Positions 37,501 to 48,570 of a DNA stretch of 64,000 nucleotides are shown in pieces (position 1 is the stretch's first letter; every line of letters starts with the position of its first letter). The notes beneath the pieces are model-generated. The model had not been told where the DNA came from and searched no databases. It saw only the letters and a program-made list of their open reading frames with translations. Source of the stretch: Marsupella aquatica (taxonomy: Eukaryota > Marchantiophyta); the NCBI GenBank assembly GCA_973895155.1, contig OZ316891.1, positions 9,486,001-9,550,000 of the forward strand, in the 5' to 3' direction. A program made the translations under genes and the position numbers.

Positions 37501-40500
37501 TAGTGCCTTTGGTCGGATAAGTTGCTGCAGAAGGGGACACCTTGTCAGAGGACTTTGGTGGAGCCTCCTTGGACTCGCCCTCATCCTCTACGTCTACAGC
37601 ATCGTGCTCGAAGCTGTTGCAAATCCCATTCCAGATCAACGTTTGAATTTGTCATTCAAGATCAAAGGGTCATTAATGCGTTCGCTGTCAGCGTATTTGT
37701 TTATCTATCTATGACAGCACCACGTTTAGCAGGCGAATCCCAATCAAACAAAGCTCTTCTCTCCTTGGACTGCACGATGGTGGTGAGCGGGACCACAGTC
37801 CTCAGTGTTCCTTACAAATAAGATACCCTTGCACAACTCTGGTCTCATTCAAGTAGAGGGCTTAGTATTTGCATTGAAAACCATCATCTTACAGGTTTCA
37901 ACTAGACAAATCGAGCGCACTCAGAGATAGCATGTGTAAAAATTCTCGTTTTTGATCATGCGAGAGTCATTTCCTTAGATTGGGAAAAGATCAAAAGAAC
38001 AAACTGCTCAGTGGGCTTTGATTTCAATCCTTGTTAGAGGCTGAACCAAATTCTCCAGCCTTTCCTTAGTGGAGGACAAACACATGTTTATTTAGTTGTA
38101 TACCGTAGGTTACCAGGGATGTGAGCAGCATTTAGAATCAGCAGGCACTAACATCTCCCAAGCTGTCCTCAGATTCACCAAACGTGGACAGCAAGTATGA
38201 ACGATAGTCCAAGTTATGATGGTACTGGGCATGACACACAGAGAGACACCTGTACTTTAGACCCCGAACCCCTATTGGTCCGTTGTCAATTACAGAAAAA
38301 GTGGATCTAAGAGGCGCCAAAGAGTTAAGAATACAGACCTGATAGGTTGATTGAGACGGAGTTGCGAATCCTTCCCCAGCCAGCGTACAACAAGCTGCAA
38401 GAGTTTAAAATAAATCAGCACGACACTGAGGTAACAGTTTATTTACAAATGCAAAGAACATAACGTTTACACTTCTAAGTATCTGAGACTAGATCAGTAA
38501 CTAAAAAGTCAAGCAACACAAAACTCTGCGCGTTGGCAAGATGACCGACGACGCCCAGAGAGGAACTATACATGAAGCGCCAAAGCTTCTAATTAGGTCT
38601 GATAACCCACTAAAAGGTCTAAAGCAATAAATAGAACCTCCGTCTTCATTTCTGTGTGTCACGCAAAACTCGCAAGGGATCTGTGTAGCATGGCACTTTA
38701 ACAGTAAATGAAGATGTCGGACGAACCTAAAGAGTACTGTAATTCAGAATGTGGCCGAGAAGCAGGGGCTGCTCACCTTTGCAAACTCTGGAACCACATA
38801 AAGCTTTGAATACCGCTTGCAAAGAGTTGTGTAATCCCTTTCAGCGTCTACATAACTGTATTGCTCAATCTGCGACACAAGCACCCACACAGCAACATAA
38901 ACAAAACAGTTCTAACCCGTCTATATCCGCCCTCCACGCTTGACCGTTTCTATGAATGGTTCAGACACACGCTACTGGATATCATATTGTCTACCCCAGT
39001 CATCTAAAACACAAATTCATTCATTTCCGATGACGGCATTACACTCGTTGATTACTCAAACCGTGATACCTGAAATAATAATAAATTACCGATACATATG
39101 TCTAAGAATTATTATTGCTCGATTCCGACATAGGCAGGACCTAAATGGCGTCAAGATCCGCTAAAGTAGGAAGTAATGCGTATACGTGCAGGTAGCAATA
39201 GAAAGTCACGACCCCCAAAGAATTGAACTAAACCCTAAACCCTAAACCCTAAACTATCAGTTGCCACCAAACCTTGCATAGGTAGTCACGTCTCTTTTCC
39301 TTCGCTGGAGACGTGATCCTGCATTATCGTCAAAGAAAACCTCGTAAGAACATTCTCCCCACCCGAAAACAGATTTAGACAAAACATTGACAAAAGGGTT
39401 ACGTCAAGCCCCATACTGGTAGGCACCTGTGTTAAAAATATGAGTGGTAAGAGGCCCAAGACTTTCAATACCTGTGAGGCAAATCACGACGAGGAGACTC
39501 TTTCCGACCAACTCTGTCATCTCGTTTGCCTGCCATGAGATCTTTATGGTCCCTTGCTGGTCGAAGAGGACTTCGTTCCCTCTTGCGGAGATCATCCCGG
39601 CGATCTCTATGTGTCTCCCGTTCCCGGTCCCTATTCCGCATACGATCACGCTCCCTGTCTCGTCCTCCCCCTCCCCCTCGCCTGTCATCTCTTCCTCCGT
39701 CACGGCGTGGTGGTGGTCTGTCATCCCTTCTATCTTCAAATCGACTGCTCCCAATGCTGGGACGATCTGAACGACTCCCAACGGCAATGTAACCACCGCC
39801 ACCAGTTCCACGTCCTGCACTATATTCTCTTCCCGGTGGCAATTGGACACCTCCATAACCTATCACAGGTGCACTGTGAGCAAACATCTGACCAGTCAGA
39901 CCTCTTCCAGCATTCAAGGCTCCATACATGGCAGCTTGTTGTGCTCCATAGCCAATGCTGTTTACGGCACCTGTCGACCGCCCTCCGGCACCACCATACT
40001 GGGAGACCAGCAACCCTGCATCAGCATCCGACCTACTCCCTCCATATGACGGCCCCAGCAATCCCCTCACCTGTCCACCGTAGTCTTGTGAACCAACCCC
40101 ACGCGCAGGCCCTGCTCGGGAGCCACCAAGATAGTCACCTTGATTCCTGGAAACGTTGCAATCAGGTATTGATCATTCAATTCAAGGCGAAGACACTCTG
40201 GAAACCATACACTATGAAGGGCTGTCCATTTGATAGCACTCGAGAAGAATCCCAAACGAAAGCAAGACCAGACGGTTTAATTTTCGGCAATCATACAGCA
40301 TGAAATTCTCGAAAAACAAGAAGCAAACAGGCAAACCTTGTAGCCGCATCGAGTACTGAGGATGCAGCTCCTCTGCTCAGAAGTGCCGCAGCTGCCGCCT
40401 GTTGGGCTTGGAGAGCCTGCTGCCGAAGGAGCTGACTCTGCAAATGACACATCCAATCAGCATGGCATCCCAGGTCAACGTACAGCCTATCTCTCAATCA

Positions 40501-40651
40501 CCTTCCAGCATAAAGACTCCCAGATTTTTAACTATCAGGCACTCGTGGACTCATTAAGACATCTCACAACTAAAAAATGAGAAGAATAAGTATGAAAGCG
40601 CACACCTGCTGATCTTGACGCTCCTGTTGCTGATGCTGTTGCTGTTGCTGT

Positions 40652-40686
<35 letters not shown>

Positions 40687-43347
40687 GAAATTATTTGAGT
40701 GGCAACATATGTAAACATGCATAACACGTAGAGGCTAGGACAAATGATGTGTAACGAAATTTTGGATACGGAAAGAACGAGGTAAGGCATTACGACAGCC
40801 GTATGCATAACAGAAATGTCCTCAACACTTATCCACAGGTACGAAGTTTTCAACAGAATATGTGATCGAAACACGAAGAACAACCGAACACACCCCGAAC
40901 CAACCGCTAAAATGGAATAACCGAGTCACAAGGAATACTATATGTCAAGGGTCACAGATTTAAGAAACCCTCTGAAGCCCAGTATTGACCTTATCGTTCT
41001 TGTACTACAATCATAGCAAAGCATACGGCATTACAATGTCGGCAAGGTACTCATGCCAGTTAGATAGGCACCTGTCTCTGCTGAGCAACAGCAATAGCTG
41101 CCTGAGAATCATGGTATCGTCTGGCTGCAGACCCACCCTGTGACTCTGCTTGGCCATAAGGACTCAAATTTTGCCCATATTGAGCCCTGTCTGATTGGGA
41201 ATAATCTGAACTCTTAATATTGTAATTAGCCCCGTACTGATCAGGTGCTTTTTGACTATAACCTGACGGAGAAGACGCACCACCATAATCACCATTTTTC
41301 CCATCGTAGTTGGCACTTGAAGCACCGGTTCCATACTTATCGGTGTCATCATACTTCGTGGCATCTGCTCCATACACTCCAGACGCACTTACAGAGGAAG
41401 CTCCACCAACAACATACGAAGCTCCAGTATTGATAGCCCTGTCTGGACCAGCTCCATAGGCTGCTGACCCTCTACTTCCGGCAGTTCCTTGGGTTGTGAA
41501 ATCTGGAGAGACTACTGCCCTTGCAGTGGATGCCAGTACCTGTTGTACCTATTGATATCATCCACATAGGCAAGAAACCGATGAGCTTCATCTTCGGAGA
41601 TAGGTACGAAAACTATGTCGATCATCATGTCATACCATTGCGACATTAAACGTCAAGGCCGACAGGTTTTACCAAACTTCAGTACTTATAAATAACGCGG
41701 CCACGCAAGAACAACAGAAATTCATATTTTAAATACGAAACGAACCAACCTTGCACAGGCAACGCTAGGCGTGAAATCCAAACAGAAGTGCTCTAAACTT
41801 TTACCTGTTGCGTATTGCTTTGCACTGCAGTTCCATAGACGCCTCCATACTGGCCCCCGTACTGACCAGCCCCACCAGATGATCCACCTCCGCTTGCTGC
41901 AGAGGCAACACCGGTGGTTGACCGTCCATAAGCGCTTTGTTGCTGTGGAGCGGTTTGTGCTGTTTGTGCTGAAGCTTGCTGGGACCAGGGAACTGCCTGT
42001 GGTTGAGCTGATTGCGTTTGGGAAGCCGCACCTACAGCTCCATACGATGTATTGCTACCATAGGTTGCTTGAGACACTGCGCCTTGGGGCTGCTGGACCT
42101 TCATATAGACGACGGTAATGAAATTTCAGTGGTCACGAGTGACTCATGGTGAAAGAAGGAACCCGAAAACAGACATGACTTCCACTCGATTACAAATGTG
42201 CGGTTCCAAAATATCTAAAAAAATAATGCACATTCTTCATTGTCAAGCGGTAAAGGGAAAAGAGTCGCAACCGACGACTCGGCCACGCAGCTAAACGACT
42301 CATCCGTCTGATTTTGTTAAAATCTTTGCATACGCCCGTAAAACTGCGAGTAGGAAGCAGATAAAATAGCAGGTCACATGGACAGCATACATCAATCAAG
42401 AAGGGGTGACCCAGGCAAGAAAGACGTACCTGTACTTGTTGAACATAACTTTGCTGGGGATAAGATTGCTGCGCATACGCTTGCGGGACATAAGCAGCAC
42501 TGTTAGCAGAGGAAGGGGCCGCTCCCTGCTGCCCCGTGTACGAATTCGATGAGTACACATATTGGGCCGCCTGCTGATGCCCTTGCTGGTAGAAAAGCAA
42601 CCCCGAAGAAATGACGAAGAATCAGTACCTTGAATTCTACCTTCTTTCACAAAATAGTTAGAAACCTAAAAAGGAAAGTTAGAGCACAATGTAACAAGTA
42701 TGCTGCGCAACGTAAAGGGCACGCCCTGGAACGAATGTCCATTGCCTGGCGAAAGAAAGCCATCTATACATCTCCCTGGACCCTCGTCATCGGACACAGC
42801 ACGTGCAAACAACTCGAATACTAAACCCACCGCGTGCCCGCCCCTGCGCCGGGCGGAATGCCTAGCTCAAGAAACAAGCGGCCCGACAATGAGAATATAA
42901 AAATCTTTATCTTCTCACATCTCAGCCCCAACCGTATGAGACTCTCGGAGGCCTTACCGAGAGTGCCTGATCAATGTGCATTGTGAGAATGTCTGTTCTT
43001 GCCGGGGTCAACTTTCATGTCACATGCACCGCATTAAGGTCGATAAAGATAACAGCTGAGTTCAAGAAGCTAATCGGTATCAATGATCCCAGCGAGTCAA
43101 AAGAAGAATGCCCGGCCGCTGGTTCGACACGAGAGCAGCGCAGCGCAGTGGAGAACAAGAACAAGACAAAAAGAAAAGGACGAAGAAGAGGAAGAAGCCA
43201 GCCTAAGGCGACTCCTACTCCCGCAGTGGATGATATCGTGACTTCCGCGAGCCAGCGACGTACAATGACATGACAACAGCAAGACCTCGAACGACGCAAT
43301 CGCCAAGAGTTTCAACAGACAGTACTTACCAAGGCCGTGTTCTGCAT
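31545..43347 (-). CDS. RSA1/EMB1579-type nuclear regulator (CCAR1/DBC1-like)
   Basis: Homologue of Arabidopsis SHORT ROOT IN SALT MEDIUM 1, a nuclear calcium-responsive regulator of transcription and splicing. Exons found: 43330-43347, 42430-42585, 41805-42098, 41072-41548, 40606-40683, 40337-40437, 39472-40146, 39273-39318, 38777-38869, 38339-38394, 37484-37613, 36633-36850, 36289-36339, 36024-36194, 35900 to about 35951, 35458-35497, 34838-35076, 34589-34663, 33886-33960, 32728-33363, 32448-32510, 32121-32162, 31842-31904, 31545-31640. About 1,310 residues, near the family's length. Order: Gln/Ser/Tyr/Gly-rich N-terminus with poly-Gln, Arg/Asp-rich block, S1-like part (RRDYLCK, YVVPEFAK), DBC1 part (MLMSGFSEAAVSELL, ALRKDRSAIMACGGPWD), TQLDLSSCTHWLRFLE, acidic linker, SLDGLLDYDEEDREECTFE, coiled coil, single EF-hand. 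Junctions near 36340-36632 and at 35951 are unresolved. One intron starts with GC. Confidence 0.88.
35549..35668. repeat. Perfect 60-bp tandem duplication in an intron
   Basis: Positions 35549-35608 and 35609-35668 are identical, beginning CGTGACAAAATGCAG. The duplication lies in an intron of the RSA1-like gene and must be recent. Confidence 0.95.
39229..39254. repeat. Interstitial telomere-type repeat (telo-box)
   Basis: TAAACCC is repeated just over three and a half times, that is TTTAGGG on the coding strand. It lies about 20 nt inside the intron that follows exon 39273-39318 of the RSA1-like gene. Telo-boxes are common near plant promoters and first introns of genes active in dividing cells. 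This one is deep inside the gene. Confidence 0.9.
40606..40683 (-). repeat. Poly-glutamine-coding trinucleotide repeat
   Basis: One 78-nt exon of the RSA1-like gene is almost wholly CAA/CAG. The codon mixture should limit slippage compared with a pure CAG run. The flanking residues are also Gln-rich. Confidence 0.85.
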
Positions 43348-43915
43348 CTCCCGCAATCGCCTTACAGAGCGGAGATTGATTATTTCCCGTCCAGACAAAC
43401 TCCCTCCCCTTCCCTCCCCTTTCTTTCTCCTCTCTTCTCCTTCTCCTTCTCCTTTCTCCTCCTCCGTCCCCTTTCTTTCCTCACTGATGCCTCATCACCA
43501 CACAAAACCGAGAAGCCACGCGAACTGCAGCCCAGCCGATCCGCCGAGAATTCCAAAACCCTTCCAAGTTCCTTCCACTTCCACACCTCCGCTCCAATTG
43601 CTGCAGCACTACTCCTGTATAGGGTTCAGCAGACGGGACCAGCCCCGTTCACCTCCTTCACCTTCGAGCGAGTCGACGGGACGCCAGATTCCCTTCTTGA
43701 CGACACGAAACTCCTCGTCTCACATGATTGTGTGGAATGCGAAAGGAATAATTTGCTTCGTGTGGCCCGTGGCCGCGCTGCCCTTTCTGTGAAGGAGAGC
43801 GAGAGAGAGCGAAAGAGATTAGTAGGATCGCAGATGCGAAGAAGATGCTGCGTTTCATTTCCTCTTCGTTCGTCGTCCCTTTCCCTCTCCCTCTCCCTCT
43901 CCCTCTCGTCTTGTC
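43348..43915 (-). promoter_or_regulatory. Leader and promoter region of the RSA1-like gene
   Basis: The region upstream of the ATG at 43347 is rich in CT runs: CTCCCCTTCC blocks at 43395-43470 and CCCTCT hexamers at 43880-43908. These are GA/TC elements typical of plant core promoters. The first coding exon is only six codons and is followed by a 744-nt intron. Confidence 0.45.
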
Positions 43916-43920
43916 TTCCG

Positions 43921-44495
43921 TCGCAGGATCGATTCCCTTCAGCGCCATCAAAACTCTTTCCGAGATTTACTTCGTTGCCACTCGCTTGTGTCTAATTAAG
44001 TGATTTAATTTAATCATTCGTTTATAGTTTCATTTCATCTCCGCTTCGTCTTCCGGTTCCCGTTAGAGCCTTCCGTCGCAGGATTGACTCTCTTCAGCGC
44101 CATGAAAACTCTTTCCGAGATTTACTTCATTGCCTCTCGCTTTTGTCTAATTAGGTGCTTCAATTTAATCATTCGTTTAAAGTTTCATCTCCGCTTCGTC
44201 TTCCGGTTCCCGTTAGAGTCTTCCGGTCGTAGGATCGATTCTCTTCAGCGCCATTTACCGTACTTTATTGCACCTCGTTTTTGTCTAATTAGGTGCTTTA
44301 ATAATAGATCAATCGTTTTAGTTTAATCTCCGCTTCGTCCCCTGTGTTCCCTCGTCTTGGCTTCCGTCGCAGATTCCCTTCAGCGCCATAATAAACTCTT
44401 TTCCAAGGTTTACCGTACTTTATTGCACTTCGTTTTTTTCTAATTGGGTACTTTAATCATTCGTTTTAGTTGAATCTCCGCTACGTCTTCCTGCA
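43921..44495. repeat. Four-unit tandem repeat upstream of the RSA1-like gene
   Basis: Units start near 43921, 44074, 44224 and 44365 (period about 141-153 bp). Each has CGCAGGAT.GA.TC.CTTCAGCGCCAT, then TTTCCGAGATTTAC, CTAATTAGGTGCTT, TTTAATCATTCGTTT and ATCTCCGCTTCGTCTTCC. The units are GC-richer than the DNA beyond them. Confidence 0.85.
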
Positions 44496-44499
44496 AGGA

Positions 44500-45890
44500 A
44501 AAGAGTACTCAACCTCAATAAACTCCTTTCGTCTCTTTATGAAAAAAAATCATACCAAAATGACAAAGGAGAAAAAGCAAAAATGGGCCACAAAGGACGA
44601 CCAGTGACAAATAACAAACTCAAAAGAAGAGTACAAATACAAACCCCAAAAACCTAGAAAGAAGAAAGAGACTAGTGATCTAATATTGCATAGATGTAGA
44701 CCAATAAACGATCTAATGATCTACACCTAGTGGATGTCACTTTTGTCAAACTTTTGGTCAGTCGATGCCCAATCATACTCACTGCTACATATCTACTATG
44801 GATTACTCAGGCTTGAGCACGTTGTAACTTAACACTAGTATGTTGAACGAGGTGCATAGTCAAAACGGACTGTGGTGGTCCTTCTCTATATAGTAACACC
44901 TTGGTTGTTTCCAGGGCATTTGTGGGTCATACTGCCCCCCCAAACGCTAGGGATTTTGGGCGGCTTTACAAGACGAGGGGATCATTCTCTTCTATTTATT
45001 TGTTCTCAGATTAAAATCTAAACCATGTAATGAGTGAATCTGGCTGCAGCTGGCAACTAGGGGGCCTATTCTCTAGATTACATTCTTTTAAAACACTTAC
45101 ATCAAAATGCTTTGAGTATTCTTAAAACATAATTTTCCAAGTTTCACAAACACTACAAGCCAAAATACCTGTGCATATGGAGAGGAAGAGCTCCCGATAC
45201 CCAACTCGCCATGCACATCTTACTCACAAGCCTAGTCTAAATATTAAAATATTATAATATTACTATAAAGAAATCATGGCCTGTGGCTATACTCTATGTA
45301 GTACGTCATGAAAGGTAGACTTTGCTCGCATATCTAAATACTATAATATCTATTTTCACTTTTTCTTTCTCATGGTCTGCCTACAAAATATCACTTTGGT
45401 AGCAAGCTTCCCTAGCTGTTTTATTATGGCGACAGTTTCCCTAGCCATGAGATGGGCCAGAAAGTGACACCATGCTCTATTTAGACTGACTGTGATTAAA
45501 CTGAGACTAAGTTAGACTACTAGGACCTTAACCATGGTTAGATTTGCTTAGCATCTAGAGGAGCTAGAGAGAGTTCCTTGTTGAGACTCAAGCTCATTTG
45601 TAAGAGAGCAAGCTAGGAGCTAGGTGATCAAGATACTAGGAGCTTGTACTTGGAGGCTTGGTGTGGCTATGGTAGCCAAAGCGTAGTAAAGCTCTTGTAT
45701 TCCGGTGCACATGGCCTTGACAAAGGTGAACCACATATGATCCATGAAGTTGGTGTAATGTGTGCTTGCTGGCAAACTCTTGGGTGTAACTGAAGTTGGG
45801 GTGCAATTGGAAAACAAAGATTTGGGGCAAGGTGAGTCACTGAAGATGGTGCAACAAGCTCGAATGTAAATTGCCATAAATGCACTTCCA
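44500..45890. other. Intergenic DNA without recognisable genes
   Basis: No gene or element is recognised. Three overlapping minus-strand frames at 45620-45885 show no family motif. Confidence 0.45.
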
Positions 45891-45892
45891 GG

Positions 45893-46296
45893 GGCTCATC
45901 TCAGCTAATAGTTTTAGATAATATTTAATTTCTTGGGTTAGCCTGATCACCAGATTCACTTGGTAAAAGGTTCATCATTCTATCTCTCCATCTCAGGCTA
46001 ATAGTGTTAGATTTAGTTTACATTAATTTTTTTGGGCTAGCCTAGTAATGAGTATATGGTAAAAGGTTCATTGTTCTATCCATCCATTCTTAGGCTATTA
46101 GCGTTTAGATTGTATTTATATATCTTTTTTGAGCTAGCCTAATGGTCAGTAGGGTAAAAGGCTCATCATTCTATCTATCCATCTCATGCTATTAGTGTTT
46201 AAATTTAGATTATACTTATTTATATCCATCCGTTATAAGAGTTTCAAGTTAGATTATATTTAAGCTTTGGGTGAGCCTGATTGTCACTATGGTAAA
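45893..46296. repeat. Diverged tandem repeat, four units of about 100 bp
   Basis: Repeated blocks in order are CTCATCTCAG or a variant, TAATAGT.TTAGAT, TTGGGTTAGCCTGAT or a variant, TGGTAAAAGGTTCATCATTCTATC and CATCCATCT. It abuts the left edge of the dispersed repeat that begins at 46299. Confidence 0.7.
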
Positions 46297-46298
46297 CC

Positions 46299-47092
46299 CC
46301 TTGGTTATGTAAGCTTGTTTTATTCAGCTATTTGGAGTAACGAAGAGTTGCACATTGAAATACATAGATGAGAGTACAAAGATTAAATGGAGGATTCTAA
46401 ATGAAATGAGTGTTAGAGGCCATTAGGACACATTCAATTTCTTGAAAACAAGTAGGAGGACATTAATGATAATGCTCCATGCAAAAGGTTCTTTTGGTAC
46501 CTCCATGTCTATACTGTGCATGTAACATTCCATCTAGTTCATGCACAATATTCCTTTGTCCATAGTAATTAAAGGGTCTTAGAGTCCCTTGGTATTCCTA
46601 TGTCCATTGTAGTTATAGTGTTTCTTACATTGACTTGTTACTCCTCTATCCATAGTACCCAAAGAGTATCTTAGGTTATGTTGGTTCATGTTACAAAAGT
46701 TGAAGAGTTTCTTGGGTTTCTTACATTACTTTGCTAAATGTTACAGTAGCTGAAGAGTTTCTTTCTACCTATGGTTATTTCAAAAATGTGTAGATTAAAT
46801 AGAAAATTCAAACAAATTATCAAAAAACACTGATATATCAATCACAACCCATCCAAAGGTAATTTTCTTCCACCCTTACTTTACCCCTTTCTTTGTTTAT
46901 TTGGAATGTTACTTTTCAGTTTTTCATTGTTATCAAAGCTACGGGATCTAATTGTTTGTCTTTGCCTTGCCTCAAGAATAGTCAATTTTGGTTCTTCTTG
47001 CAGAACGAACTTTCCTTGTTTGTGACTAATCACACTCTTGTGCCTCCATGTACTCTAGGAATTTTGGAAGGAGATTCCCATGGGGGTCCCTA
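46299..47092. repeat. Dispersed repeat, copy 1 (about 800 bp)
   Basis: The segment is closely related, in the same orientation, to 61536-62352. Shared words include TTATGTAAGCTTGTTTTATT, GTAACATTCCAT, GGTCTTAGAGTCCCTTGGTA, TATATCAATCACAA and TCAGTTTTTCATTGTT. No protein is encoded. It is likely part of an unclassified transposon. Confidence 0.75.
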
Positions 47093-47099
47093 AACATGA

Positions 47100-47995
47100 T
47101 GCTTCTATCCATCCATCTTGTGTCAGGTCTACCACTTACACCCATTTATATGGCCATAAAGTGTTGATTAGCAAGACGCAATTACCATGATTAAAGCTGT
47201 GACTATTGGAATAAGAATTTTACTTGGAATTCTCTCTGTGTCAATGTTAGCCCAGCAAAGTGCTTTGACCATTGGTGTTCTTTTTGACCTCTATGCATTT
47301 CACCGCTCCATTCGAAAATTCTGGACTTCCAATAAGAATGGGAACAAACCAATTACCAAAACCACCTATCATCGCTGGCTTAACCATAAAGAAGATCAAT
47401 GAAACTCAGAATGTAAGAAAATCTATATATTTTTAGACTTTTCAAAAAACTATTTTAATAACTTATTTTTAAATAATATGAATTAATAATAATTAACTAA
47501 GGATAATATTTAAGATCAGGCACAGATGAACACATCAAATTATTTACAGTCTAGGATGTCTAAGTGCAGGCTACTGCAAAGACACCCCAAGACTGTACTT
47601 ATCCATGTTATGCACTATGTCAGAAGTGCATGGGGTATCATTATGCACTTATCCATATGTGCATGCTGCATTATGCAATAAGTGCAAGTGAAATCTCTCC
47701 TACACTTCCTCATATGTGTTGTCTGGTTATACACATGGGACTCCTCATACCCCAAACTCTCATATAGCGTTACTCAAGTAGATAGATAAGTACATGAACT
47801 ACTGTAAGCACTCTCTGTTGCACTTATGAACAAAAGCTTCTATTGTATGGATTGCAGTAGATGCATGTGCACTCTTATCAAATATGTGGAAATGGACTTA
47901 TGTATTTGTCCTTTAGTGATGTCCACCTACAATTGCAAAGAACAGTTAATTTTTTTGGTGCATTTACAACATGAACGCTCTCCATTAACAGGGTA
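47100..47995. other. Intergenic DNA without recognisable genes
   Basis: Only short frames occur. Words such as TGCACTTAT recur from about 47640 and foreshadow the tandem array that follows. Confidence 0.45.
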
Positions 47996-48000
47996 CTGTT

Positions 48001-48415
48001 ACCCACACAATGCACTTACACATGGTACACTTATAGATGGTAGAGTGCAGGCAGTTACAAACAGGCATTTTGGTGCATTTAATGAAGGAAAGCGCTGCAA
48101 TATCATGGGATTACACATAGGCCTACAATCACCCACATAATGCACTTAAACACGGTGCACTTATAGATGGTAGAGTGTATGCACTTACAAACATGCATTT
48201 ACAAAAGGAAAGCGCTCCATTTCTTTAATGGGATTACACGATCGTCCTACAATTACCTACAGAATGCACTTACACACGTTGCACTATAGATGGTAGAGTC
48301 TATGCACATGCATTTACAAAAGAAAAGCGTCCCAATATAATGGGATTACACGATAGGCCTACAATTACCCACAGGATGCACTTACACGCGGTGCACTTAA
48401 AGACGGGAGACTGTA
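48001..48415. repeat. Four-unit tandem repeat just upstream of the bS16 gene
   Basis: Units start near 48001, 48131, 48254 and 48365. Each has ACCCACA.AATGCACTTACAC, GGTGCACTTATAGATGGTAGAGT, GCATTTACAAAA, GAAAGCG and ATGGGATTACAC.ATAGGCCTAC. The array ends about 150 nt before the start codon of the bS16 gene. Confidence 0.85.
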
Positions 48416-48499
48416 TGTGGCTTATCCTCATACAAACCGAGCGGACGCAATGATCAGGGAGCCGATCGAGGAAGCTTTGCGTTTGGCCAAGACGAGCCG

Positions 48500-48538
48500 A
48501 GCAGAGCAGAGGAGAGGAGAGGAGAGGTATAATTTTGT
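48500..48538 (+). promoter_or_regulatory. Candidate core promoter of the bS16 gene
   Basis: A purine-rich GAGCAGAGCAGAGGAGAGG repeat ends in GGTATAATTTT, a TATA-like word about 40 nt before the ATG at 48571. The spacing would leave a very short leader, so the assignment is tentative. Confidence 0.3.
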
Positions 48539-48570
48539 TGGAGCTCCTGTTGTTGTTGCTGCTGTTGGAG

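Noticed and set aside
38138-38320. In-phase open segment after an acceptor-like site near 38310
   Set aside because: The conserved next block of the protein (FEHDAVDVEDEG) lies at 37613 and joins in phase, so this segment is intronic.
39444-40303. Long plus-strand frames of 108 and 249 codons
   Set aside because: They are antisense shadows of the large minus-strand exon 39472-40146 of the RSA1-like gene.
40605-40690. CAG/CTG repeat as a free microsatellite
   Set aside because: It is a real coding exon; splice sites and phase on both sides fit the RSA1-like gene.
43270-43995. Plus-strand ORF of 241 codons
   Set aside because: It runs through the CT-rich leader and promoter of the minus-strand gene, and its Ser/Pro/Leu runs are compositional.
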